Source: Callipepla californica brunnescens (lineage: Eukaryota > Chordata > Aves > Galliformes > Odontophoridae). Taken from it: a DNA stretch of 64,000 bases. Made by a program: the position numbers and the translations under genes. This document shows, piece after piece, positions 50,561 through 64,000 of the stretch. Position 1 is the stretch's first letter. Every line of letters begins with the position of its first letter. Under the pieces are notes generated by a model. It was not told the DNA's origin, ran no database searches, and saw only the letters and a list, made by a program, of their open reading frames with translations. Location: contig JALIRH010000002.1 of the NCBI GenBank assembly GCA_023055505.1, forward strand, positions 53,071,233 to 53,135,232, given 5' to 3'.

Positions 50561-53517
50561 CCAATGGAGTTTTTTTCAACAGACCATTTGGGCATTGGGC
50601 AATTAAACATGACTAGGAACTTCTTTTCATGTCCAGATTAATTCACCATTTTTACTGTTCAAAAGAAAGCATATGGTGATTTGCAATCTCAGGTCCAGTA
50701 CTAGAGCACTCTTGAGAATTAATAAGCCTGAACATTGCCATGCCAATTAAATGTTGATCCAAGTTGTCTTTCTGTGCATCTGGCTGCCTTGAGCATGGGT
50801 ATTGTTCACAGCAGTACAGTCTCTATCCAAAAGATATCCTGAGCTTTGTTTTTTTCTAAGCATGATGTAGACACCTTATACATTACTTAGAGTGAATCTG
50901 ACAATCAGTAGTGCAGTAGGAAAGGCTGTTGCTTATGGGTTTAACATGCTAAAGTACACTTGCAAACTACTGTTAACTGTTTAGTTCAGATATCATCTAC
51001 AAAAGGTCTGAAAAAAATAATTGTGTGCAGGTTTGAAAAGGATGCTACAGGTAAACTCATTAGATTGGATCATGGCAGCAAATAAAGCAAAGCTTTTTCT
51101 ATTCCTGGTAAAAATGAGACAATGTTATATAGTGCATGTAGGCTCCATTTTTGTTTTCAGGTACTAAACCACTTCTTCTTTGAGGGGTAGTGAAAAATGC
51201 TGGAACATTTATCTCAATTTTTATAACATGCTCAGAGGTCTGAAATGTGCTAGCTGCTATCTGATCTCTGGCTCCCATAGCTATGTAAAGATAATTTTGT
51301 AAAGATTGCCTGGGGATGCCATATATATTTGTTACACATTGCAGTATTCCATGCATGAGTAGGGTACACTGTGTAATATATCTATTTATATTGAATCACT
51401 GTCCTTTATAAACAGTTTGGTATGGTCACTAATTACATCTGTGAGCTTAGTCCCATCTAAGTTGCATACAAATTTTCATGTCATTTTGTTAATAGCATCA
51501 AAGTTAGAGGTCTATCAAAATATTTTACATATAAATGTTTGTCTCATAGCTGTGGCTTGCACATGCATATCCATATGTCTACCCATAAGCTTTTGGCATA
51601 TGGGCAAATAATAGTTTGCAAACTTTCTACAGTGTTTGTAAAGGCAGAGTTTCCTCCCTCTCCCTTCAAATCCTGCACATATGTTCTCTTTCTCACAAGG
51701 TGTTCATGATAAAAGATAACTGGAAGTTTAAAAATCTGGTTTCTCATTCTTGGCCAGTGTCCTAACAGCTACACAAGTGAGTGTACTTTCTAGAGAGGAA
51801 AAAAAAAGATTCCTAGTGTCTATATTCTTAGGATATTTTAGGGTATTTAGGAGAACACAAAGGTATCAAGTCACTTAGTTATGCAAATCATGCTTTCTGA
51901 GAAAACAGACTAAAAGGGATCAAAATATTTACTAGAAATCACTGATTCATATCCAGATCAGTTACACTGGTTTTGGTTTGGTTTTTTAATAGATTTCTAT
52001 TCTTAACTAGGCTGAGTTCACTTAACTGAGTGCTGAGCGCAAACCTGTGGGATGAGACAACTTGTGAACAGCCAACTAAAACTGTCATCTTCTTTATGAA
52101 CAATGTATTACATAGTTATGAATGAGTTGAATGAAAAGGCATTTTTTTTAAGTACTCTTAAAATTCAACATTAAGAGCTTTTCAGATATGAAATAAAGAG
52201 TAAGAGAGAGTGGGAGAAAAGAAACGAAAGTGTCGTAGGCAAATGTGAACATAATCTCTCCTGGATAGTTTTAGCACAATTCACAAAGTAGAAGAAAGCA
52301 AAAGAAACCAAAGAATAGAAAGGAAAAATTAATAAATAAATAAATAATGATGCATTCCCTGTCTAAGTGAAGTAATAAGGGACAGGGACGGTTCCTATAC
52401 AGGAACACTTGTATCTAGAGAGATTATAAAGTCCAATTGAAAACACATTCATCTCCAGAAAAGTTAGTTTGGAGGACCCAGCTGCTAGAGTCTACATTCA
52501 TTTCAATTCCATTCCAAAATACTCCCAATCATACTATTACAAAACAAACTGAGAAAATTCTAGTTAGTAATAATAAATAACTTAAGAAAACGCAAAATAT
52601 TCTTTCTTATATAATTTTATATATATTTTCTCTGGTAAAAATAAGCCTGGATTTCTGTGCTACCTTACTGCTCTTAAAGAACAGACACAATGTCAGAAAA
52701 CTCCTTTTTCTCTCTCCATTGAAGTCACTGCAGGACTCCATGAGATTAATTCTATGTGGCAATATAATGCATCTCTATACAGAAAATGTTCACACATGCA
52801 AAATTAAAGCAGCGTATAAAAATACTGTTACTAAACAGCTAAAAAAAAAGGACATTTTCACTTTGAATTAATATCACGGGTTTCCTATCAATATAAAGAC
52901 AGACTGAATCCATCTGATGTTTTGAAGCAAATCACATAAATCACTACACAGCCCTAGAGGGTCACTTAGACCAGAAGCATTCAGAACCTGAAGCAATGAA
53001 TGCCTCAATTGCTCTGATCCACTGTACCTTAATGTTACCTGAACTGTAACAGATCTCAGCACTTAAATGTATACTGTTACTTGCTATCATTTGGTGTACT
53101 TTTAGATTTTAGCAAAGATAAACAGTATTAGGTTTAGAATGACAATAAATAAAATAGCAATTAAGTTGTATAGTTAATGCTTCAGAGAATAGAAGGCTAA
53201 ACTTTATCAGAAAAAGCCAAATCAGTCCACAGATTCCTAGCGAAATTTGTTTTATGTACAAATGTATGTACGTATATTTATATGCATGTATGTATATTTA
53301 CACATACAAAAACATTTCAAAGAACAAGTTTCAATTAATAGAAATGTCAGGTCTAAAGATAATGTTACACAATAAATAATTACTAACTTATGAGCTTCTG
53401 TATCTGCTGAGTCATTATAACAGTACTCTGAACAAGATTATAGAGCTCACAAAATAATCTAAATTCTTTTTTAGATTCCTATGGTAAAAATAACAGCTTG
53501 CTATTATAATAGAAATA
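50561..53517. other. AT-rich intergenic DNA
   Basis: Holds an (AATA)n run near 52329-52348 and degenerate GTAT repeats near 53260-53306. No gene was recognised. Confidence 0.5.
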
Positions 53518-54042
53518 CAGAGGTCATTCCAAAAGTGATGTCTCCTATTTATTTCCACTGAAATTACATCAGAAAGAAAGAGCATAATAGCACTATTTGA
53601 TAGGGCAAATTCTCAGCCTAGAAAACACTCTTTTTCAACATAGTTGTACCATTAGCTATAGTGCCTGCATGCTGCACTAGTAAAATACTGCACCAGAGGA
53701 GGTGAACCACTGTCTGCCACAACTGCAGAAATGCACCACCCACCACCTCTCTGTGCTTACTTTCACTGTTTGCCCTCCATAAACTCTCAGCAAGCACTGA
53801 TGAATGTCAGTGGGTGCCATTTTTTCTGCATGGAGAGATTCAATTCCACACCTTTGCTTAATATGCACTTCCATGTCAGATGCCACTGTGTCAGACTGCC
53901 CCTCTGCTGCCATCTGTCACACAGCAACAAAATGTAAAGGAATTCTGGGGTAAAAGTTCAACCTCTACTGCTGTACCACTAACATTCACCTCTGATGTCA
54001 TGGACCAACTTAATAAAATGGGAGCATTACTTTCAGAGAAGG
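53518..54042 (-). mobile_element. Galluhop-like mariner DNA transposon, defective copy 2
   Basis: The ends are CCAAAAGTGATGTCTCC on the left and an inverted GGGAGCATTACTTTC on the right, with a TA beside the left end. The minus-strand frame 53913-53677 includes ESLHAEKMAPTDIHQCLL and a following WWVVHF, which fits the N-terminal helix-turn-helix region of a mariner transposase. The DDD catalytic domain is absent. It is the same family as 16413-16992 in the opposite orientation, and has kept its frame better. Confidence 0.87.
53677..53913 (-). pseudogene. mariner transposase N-terminal fragment
   Basis: A 78-codon frame wholly inside the mariner copy encodes a partial DNA-binding domain and stops before any catalytic Asp motif. 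It cannot make an active transposase. Confidence 0.75.
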
Positions 54043-57000
54043 ATTTACACTACCAGAGAGTATCATTAGTTTAAAAACTTAGTATTTCTTGAGTTTTGGA
54101 GCATTTGTTTACACTGCCTTTATTCCTGTATTTGTTAAAAATACAGACTTCATCACAGTACTTATTACTAGCATCTCATTGTTTATATAAGCTATTATCT
54201 ATGGTACCTAACCTTCAGAGACACAGCACACCTTTATTTTGCCGATGTATAGTTAATGGAATTAACTGAGTACTTAAATGTATATACTACCTGGGAAGAA
54301 ATGCAATATTCTAGGTATTAGAATACCTTGATATATGAAATGTAAGTTCATGGTTAGACTGTATCAAAAGCAATTAGTGATATATGGATTTTACTGGTAA
54401 TGGCTAACAAGGAAATGATCATCTGCGTGAGTATGCCAGAGTGGAAAAAAATAGTGTTTTGAAAATGGATTTATAGCATGAGTTTGTAATATATTTGTAG
54501 GACTTAATTGGTATTGAAAAATACTTAAACTGATAAGGGGTTTTGATGTTAACTATGTGTTTGCACTTAGTACCACTGATTTTTAAAGTAAAAATAATTG
54601 TAGATAATGAACGAAAGTTAAAGCCCTACAATTCAGGCCCAATTCTACTGATCTTTTTCATAAGATTCCTCATAGAGAAATTGACTATACAGAAATAAAC
54701 CAAGTAAGATTAACCACTTCATTAAAAAGATAAGATAGCTATTTTACGAGGGCACACTAAAATTTCACTGATACTTGTAAGCAACTGATCAAAAGCTTTG
54801 CCTATCATTTGACAATACACCAAATCAATTTCTAACTACAATCATGATGTATCACGTAATAATTCTCAGTTTATAACCAGTTAATATAATTGAGTTAAAA
54901 GGTGAGCAGTAATCATACATTTCTGTTTTGAGTACTCTGACAGATGAAGACAAGCCAAACAAATGAATCTAACCCATTTAAAAGTTGGTTATTTTACAGT
55001 TAATCGTTATTATTTAACACCCTGATTAGAAATGAGTGTGATTCATCTGACCAAACATGATATTGGAACAATGGTACAACACAAATACTAAGAATTATGC
55101 TTTATTTTTCTTTAGTTATATGTAATTCTAATGGACTTCTTTGATCTGACAAGTTATTACCTGGGAAAACTGTGAAGTGTATTGACATCACGGATTTAGA
55201 TGCTTGTTATAATATATAATATAATATATATATATATGAGGTTATAATGGATTGAAATAAGCTATTAATTATAACAGCTACTTTTAAGCAATTCTACCTG
55301 TGACTCTGCCTATTCCAGAAATGAATGTCGCATCTTAAAAGATATGAAACTACTTTTGTCTATTCCTTAAAAACTGCATCTGTAAGCAAGTATTTTTTAC
55401 TTAAGACAGTTTGTGCAAGGTAAAATTTGGTAAAAAAAAAAGCATAACAAACACTCAGTGTTCTACTTACAAGTTAAAAATGTAACAGCCAACAAACAAA
55501 ACGTAATTGGTAAACATCTCCCTAGTTTCACCCTGTCTGTCTCTCTCCTCCTCCCACCAACATAAACAGATCCAGCTTGCAAGATGCTGACCAGTAATGA
55601 GAAACACTATATATCCATCACACCCACTGCCTCAGAGGGTACAAAAGGGCACACTGCTTTTTGCAAGATCGTGTTCAAACTACAGATGTAAAATTTGAAG
55701 ATATACAGGAAAGAAACAAAATGTATGATGAGAATCATTCCTAAAATAGGTTTTGGTTTCTACCTCGCCAAGTGTCCACTGAAGAAACAACAAAACTGCT
55801 TCCCAAAGACACACAAGTGAGAGGGATGCAGCCGGTCCCCAGAAAGGAAGATATCAAATGTACAGTGTTCTCATAGGAATAATTTACACAGCAATTTATG
55901 AGCAAGTTTGAAAGTTGTTGGAAGGAATATTGCGTTATTACTCTCTCAGGAACTAAAGCTGTTATTGTGCCACTGGCCTGCTTCACAATGTTATGTTTTA
56001 CACTTAGTAACTGTCACGGTGCTCCTCAGCACGAACTTTGCACCAGCTCTGAATGATACCTAATCAATGTACTTTTATAAATCACTTTAGATAAGCCTAT
56101 TCTTTATGTGCCAGAAGGCTCCTTTAAGCAGCTTCACGTAATAATTCTTGCTGCATTCTACAGTGCCTTGTATATATATACCAAAATATTTACTGTTACC
56201 AAAGACAAACAAGTTGCGCCTATTCAAACTCGGGTACAAAATGAATTAAAAGGGGAATGGAAACAAACATAGCCAAATGAAAAACCAAACCACCCCCCCC
56301 CAGAAAGCTGTGTTTGTAATTAGTGTACAGTGAGAATTTACTGCCCTATTTCCATTAATACAGCTGTTTATACAACGGTGCCAACTTCAGAACTTATCAT
56401 GAAGGACACACAAATAGAAGAAAGAGGGAGAGGAGATGTTAGAGACCTTTCTTCCATTCAGAAGGTTGGTGATCACGTATATGTGTTTAACTTTATAAAT
56501 ATAAGCACAGTCAAACTTACTAGATTTGAATACACAAAGTGAGACACCCAAATTCCACAGTTTCACTGGCACAGAAGCTTCCAAGAATGTGTCCAAATAA
56601 AATGTTTCAATTGGCATTGTTTGGCTCAGGAGAGAGCCAGAGCTAAACATCATTGCCTCATTCAAGGCAGACAAACCAAGTTATATGGGAAAGCTGAAAG
56701 TGGTTATGGTAGGCATAATTTCAAAGTAACACCGCGGGAATGCAACAGAAACCAAAAACTTGGAATTATGAATAAAAATCAGCGCATTTCCTTGAGAAAC
56801 GTCATCAAGATTTGAACACAAAAACCTAAATTTAAAAGTAGTTTTACAGTACCTATGAACTGCATTCGTAATTATTTTTGTGTTTCAATAGAAAAAGGTT
56901 GTTGCTGACTCAGGTTTTATTTCTTGTATTTAAACATAGCCCTGTTATATTTTGCAACTAGAAACATTACAATCATGCCAGTGTACAAGGAGAAACCAGA

Positions 57001-57770
57001 AAATGCAACTCAGTAAAAAACAAAACCTGAAACTCATTCATTCAGCGAACAGCTCAGCAAAACGCTGAAGCAAACACCAATCACAAAAACATACGAAAAT
57101 GTTAAATATAAAATTGGCTTAGGTTCTAGCCATTTGAGGTATCATAAGCAACACAGGTAAGATTTTTTTAAAGAATATATGATTTTAATTGATTTTGTCC
57201 CTTTAATGATAAATTTACAATGAAAATGACATGTCCACCATAATTTTGAAATACAACATAGCTACCACCGATTTGCTGCAAACACCTTTGCTTTGTATTT
57301 GTTTGTGGCAGAGGAGTTAATCAGATAAAAAATAAATTCTTATACACATCCACTCTTGTGGGCTTAATAACAAGATGAAATATTTAAATAAATGAAGTTA
57401 AAATCAGATCAAAGAATATAAACATCCCTCCTGGATCTCCTCATGCAAGTATGTCCTCAGCACACAGTCGTAAAGTGAAGACATAAGATTTGTTTGATGA
57501 GAATGAGAAAAGAACGCATTTGATGCTGGCCTGGTATTTTTCCTCTTGCCAACTGGAGTTAGGATGTTTCCTAACGCCCAGTACCAATGGCACTGCACCC
57601 CCACAATTCTGAGGCCATTTGTGTTGGGTAGAACACACATGACTGTAAATACATGGCATCTGCGCAACTTCTGCTGTGTTTGCTGATCCTCTGAGGCCCC
57701 GCTCTCAAATGCTGTCATGATAGGAGCAGCTGCTCAGGTACTTGCCATGGACAGGTCAAATGGAAGTGGT
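54043..57770. other. AT-rich DNA directly 3' of CBLN2, no recognised repeat
   Basis: About 3.7 kb with no CR1 or LTR landmarks, many TAATTA/ATTA cores and a C9 run near 56293. A second minus-strand AATAAA at 56921-56916 could end a longer CBLN2 transcript. The 104-codon minus frame at 57404-57718 has no domain resemblance. Confidence 0.5.
55208..55237. repeat. AT microsatellite
   Basis: Alternating AT with TAATATA interruptions, about 30 bp. Confidence 0.85.
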
Positions 57771-57780
57771 TTTATTTAAT
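57771..57780 (-). terminator. overlapping ATTAAA/AATAAA poly(A) signals
   Basis: On the minus strand this reads ATTAAATAAA, two overlapping cleavage-signal hexamers about 1.1 kb past the CBLN2 stop codon. They are the first such hexamers downstream of the gene. Actual use is not shown by the sequence. Confidence 0.5.
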
Positions 57781-58356
57781 TTGGAAGAGTTTGCTCCACC
57801 ATCTCTCCGAGCTCCCACAATGTTATACTCAAGCACTGGTGAAAAAATACATGAAATAAGTATCAGCTAAAAGCACCCAAACCACGTTTGGCAATGCAAA
57901 GAAAGGATATATTTTAGGGTATGGTCAGTTAAGATATTCAGAGCCTCCATCGTTGCTTCTAGAAATGTCAGGGCCATTCAGAAATGTCAGTTCCTTCACT
58001 GGTTTCCAGATTGTAACTGAAGGATCACGTAGCTCTCACTTTTTCCTCTCTCTTTACTAGGTCTATAAAGATCAGCTGGAAAGTGTAGACAACAATTGTT
58101 CACTGGTTAGCTTTACTTAGAGCTACAGGGTATATATGTGCTTTGTTTTGCCTTACTGATCAATCTAGCTTACATTTTTAGCGCATACAAATAAAAATCA
58201 GAAAAAAAAAAAGTCGATGAAAAACACGAACAACACAAAACAAATAAGATTCCAATCGTGCAAATTTTGCTTCACTGGATAAAGCACTTCTTGAACACAG
58301 TAATGTCCAGAATACCCCTCCCCCAGAAAAATACAGGATTGAGACTGAAGCCATTC

Positions 58357-58391
58357 TTTTTTTTTTTTTCTTTTTTTTTTTCTTTTTTTTT
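58357..58391. repeat. T-rich tract (A-rich in CBLN2 sense)
   Basis: Runs of 13, 11 and 9 T are separated by single C residues. In the transcript this would be an internal oligo-A tract within the putative 3' UTR. Confidence 0.85.
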
Positions 58392-58885
58392 CCTTAAGGC
58401 TATACAACACAAAGAAATAAAGCATGGAAAGAACACCTCATTGGGCTGAACACTTCATTCTTCTGGCTCCGGAGTGAGCCTTTGACAAAGCGATTGTACG
58501 GTCCGAGTTATTTGTCTCATTGGAACAAGAAGAGAAAGAAGAGGGGAAAAAAATGAACAAGAGGAAAAAAAAAAATAAAAAAGAAGAAAGTCAATGATCC
58601 CAACAATAAAATCCAAAATTGACTTTACAATCACAGGTACAAATTGCTCAGGTCGATAATTTCATTTCTCCTAAAGATCACTGTCGTCTAAAACTAATTA
58701 GAGGCGCAGGTTCCCGAGGAATTGTCAATATTCAAAGCAAATGTTGGAGTTTAGAAGGTTATCGTTCTTCTACTGTGACAGTCTGACGGGGTGACTGGAA
58801 ATATTGTCGTGTGCTGCCAAGTTCAGGGTGTTGTTAACTGAATTCTTGTTCCAGCTCATCAATCTGTCTTCTATTTGGCCTTCTT

Positions 58886-62358
<3,473 letters not shown>

Positions 62359-62457
62359 TCAGATCCGCCCCGGGCATCACTGCCGCTCCGCGTCGCTAAT
62401 GTTTAAAGTGGTGTTTCGCAAAGGGAGCGGCCGGCGGGGAGGGGAGCGGCCTTTTAC

Positions 62458-62600
62458 CTGGGAGGTCCATGGCGGGAGAGGAGAGCTGGCTGCGGAGCTC
62501 GTCCGGGACCTGCTACTGCTTAGAGAAAATGAGCCGAGATTGCGCTGGCGGAAAGAAAAGGAAACAGGAGTCGCCTCTTTCTCTCCCGCCCATTGCCAAT
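62458..62600 (-). other. CBLN2: candidate noncoding first exon of CBLN2, ending at a strong donor
   Basis: The minus strand reads CTCCCAG|gtaaaa, a good match to a U1 donor, with the intron starting at 62457. The upstream limit (here about 62600) is a guess because no transcription start can be read. Mammalian CBLN2 transcripts have noncoding 5' exons as I recall, which makes such an exon plausible. Confidence 0.3.
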
Positions 62601-62603
62601 AAT

Positions 62604-62634
62604 CCCCCCCCCCCCCCCCTCATCCCCCCCCCCC
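62604..62634. repeat. C16-TCAT-C11 tract (G-runs on the CBLN2 coding strand)
   Basis: Sixteen C residues (62604-62619) and eleven C residues (62624-62634) are separated by four bases. The minus strand, which is the sense strand, therefore carries two long G-runs able to form a G-quadruplex near the presumed promoter. Homopolymer length may be affected by assembly error. Confidence 0.85.
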
Positions 62635-62676
62635 GGCCGCCACCACCACCCCACGTTCCCCCTCCTCCCTCCTCAC

Positions 62677-62692
62677 TCACACACACACACAA
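62677..62692. repeat. short (CA)n tract
   Basis: A run of alternating C and A of about eight units lies next to the C-rich tract upstream of CBLN2. Confidence 0.8.
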
Positions 62693-63310
62693 ACGCAAGC
62701 ACGCAGCCAGCAGGGATCGAGGCTCCGGCAGCACCGCGGGGCTCCTCCCGCTGCCGGCTGCAGCCAGAAGCCGGACAGCCCCCTCGGTATCTACACCTGC
62801 ACCCGTCGGGCTGAGCGAACGTGCCAGCGGGGCGTTAGCGCCTGCAGGCAGCCGTGCAGCATCAGCGAGCTGCAAGCTGCTTGGGATTCAAGGTTTAATA
62901 CAGATAACGACAACACAGAACACTAAAACGCCGTCGGGATCGCCGCACCCCGAAGGCCCGAGCTCCCAGCCCGGCTCTGCGCCTCACAGCGCCCAGCGCT
63001 CGGCTCTCCGTCAGGGCGGCCCCGCGCCCGCACCGCCCGCAGAGCGGCGCCATAAGCGGGAGTGTGGCGCCACCTGGCGGCGGCGGCGGGCGCAGCGCGG
63101 GCCGGGAGCGGGTCGCGCCCCGGAGGGCGAGAGGGAAAAGTGACGAAGGCCCGACGCCGGAGAAGGGCTGGGGAGGCCGCCCCCGCCCGCTGTCCCTGCG
63201 GCCTTACGAAGCTGTGGCGATTATCGCCGAGGTTTATCATCGGGTAGCGCCGGCTGCAAGCGTTTCGCGCTGAGGTTGATGTCTGGGAGGGAGGGGACGG
63301 CAAAGCGCCG

Positions 63311-64000
63311 GCAGGGAAGTTTTGCGAGGGAAGCATAGCGTCTCCATGCACTCCTCTCGTTTACAAATGGGTTTTCTGGATGCGTATGGCGTTTTCCTGG
63401 AGATCCCGCTTTGCAGGCTTCAGCATCTGAAAGCATGTTAGAGAACTGCACATAAATCCAAATGGTGGCTGTAACGTTCCCGAGACGGAGAAAAATTTGC
63501 AGGTGTATCTCCGTAGTAAAAATACGATCTCATCTATGAATGAGTGCTCCTGTTTCAATCTTCTGCTTTAACCACCAGTAAGGAACCCCTGCGGGTGTCT
63601 GCCTGATGATTTGCACTGAGAAATTAATCATGCCCTGAAATCGCGGCTAAGCAGTGTGCAGGGAATACCTAACCTATAGCTCCTTATTTTAAATGAGAAT
63701 TTTATAGTAAGCCTCAAATACTGGTGTTTGATGGTCTTTTTTTTTTTTTTTTTTCTTTTTTTTTCCCCTGTGCTCGGGTATGGAGAGATGAGAGTAGAAA
63801 GCTGATAAGTGCAGTGCACTAATAACTATCAGAAAATCAGAGCAGGAACCAGCCTGTGGCTGCAAGGCAGCACCCATTCTGCAAAACAGCAAGAAGGGAC
63901 CACTGAAATTCATCCAAAGATATCAACACTCAATCTCGCATAGCTCTGGTACACTGGGGAGTCTTTAGATCAGACTAGTCATTGATTATTACTTTGCCGT
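63311..64000. other. upstream flank of the CBLN2 CpG island
   Basis: Base composition returns to AT-rich. Nothing was recognised except the T-run at 63737. Confidence 0.5.
63737..63764. repeat. T18-C-T9 tract
   Basis: A T-rich run in the upstream flank of CBLN2, giving poly-Lys frames on the minus strand that are not genes. Confidence 0.9.

Larger units (their letters stand above)
57771..58885 (-). other. CBLN2: probable CBLN2 3' UTR
   Basis: This is the stretch from the stop codon to the first canonical poly(A) signal on the coding strand, about 1.1 kb. No AATAAA or ATTAAA occurs on the minus strand between 58885 and 57777. It includes a strand-biased tract at 58357-58391 that reads as A-runs broken by G in the transcript. 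The 3' end is inferred only from the signal; longer forms are possible, since another AATAAA lies at 56921-56916. Confidence 0.5.

Noticed and set aside
57404..57718. 104-codon minus-strand frame 3' of CBLN2
   Set aside because: Beyond the first poly(A) signal, no domain, ordinary length for chance in this region.
62469..63143. 224-codon plus-strand frame
   Set aside because: Pro-rich because of the C-runs and CpG-island composition. A divergent transcript from the promoter is possible, but no coding evidence exists.

Overview
The window is vertebrate nuclear DNA, almost certainly from a bird and most likely chicken or a close galliform. The interspersed repeats show this: several CR1 LINE 3' ends, avian endogenous-retrovirus LTRs, and two Galluhop-like mariner copies. 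The one gene I can support is a very well conserved vertebrate gene, CBLN2 (cerebellin-2), on the minus strand. From established synteny it should lie on chicken chromosome 2, in the block matching human 18q22 next to NETO1; nothing in this window tests that.

Region by region. About 1-57,700 is an AT-rich gene desert on the 3' side of CBLN2. It has no convincing exon. It holds CR1 fragments (about 13.5, 20.0, 21.5, 24.4, 36.5 and 49.1-50.6 kb), three related LTR-like insertions (12.3, 25.1 and 42.0 kb), an LTR with tandem upstream repeats, a TATA-like box and a poly(A) signal (37.4-38.0 kb), a decayed ERVL-like pol remnant running into a polypurine tract and LTR start (28.7-29.7 kb), two opposed mariner copies (16.4 and 53.5 kb), an unclassified repeat family seen twice (14.4 and 38.6 kb), and an isolated GC-rich block (46.6-47.1 kb). 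About 57,770-61,617 is CBLN2: a probable 3' UTR, then three coding exons (58,886-59,083; 59,355-59,474; 61,297-61,617) that join in phase 0 into a 212-residue secreted C1q-family protein. About 60.2-63.3 kb is a large CpG island over the first coding exon and the presumed promoter. It holds a candidate 5' noncoding exon, a 21-bp palindrome and a long G-run tract. The last 700 bases return to AT-rich upstream flank.

How it fits together. CBLN2 is a trans-synaptic organiser, and genes of this kind often sit in large deserts that carry distal enhancers. The desert may therefore be regulatory, but sequence inspection alone cannot separate conserved enhancers from neutral DNA. I saw no new gene system. 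The observations most worth following are the perfect (GAAAA)20 array in the main CBLN2 intron, the 21-bp palindrome and G-run in the 5' region, the tandem-repeat LTR, the paired mariner copies, and the GC-rich block at 46.6-47.1 kb.
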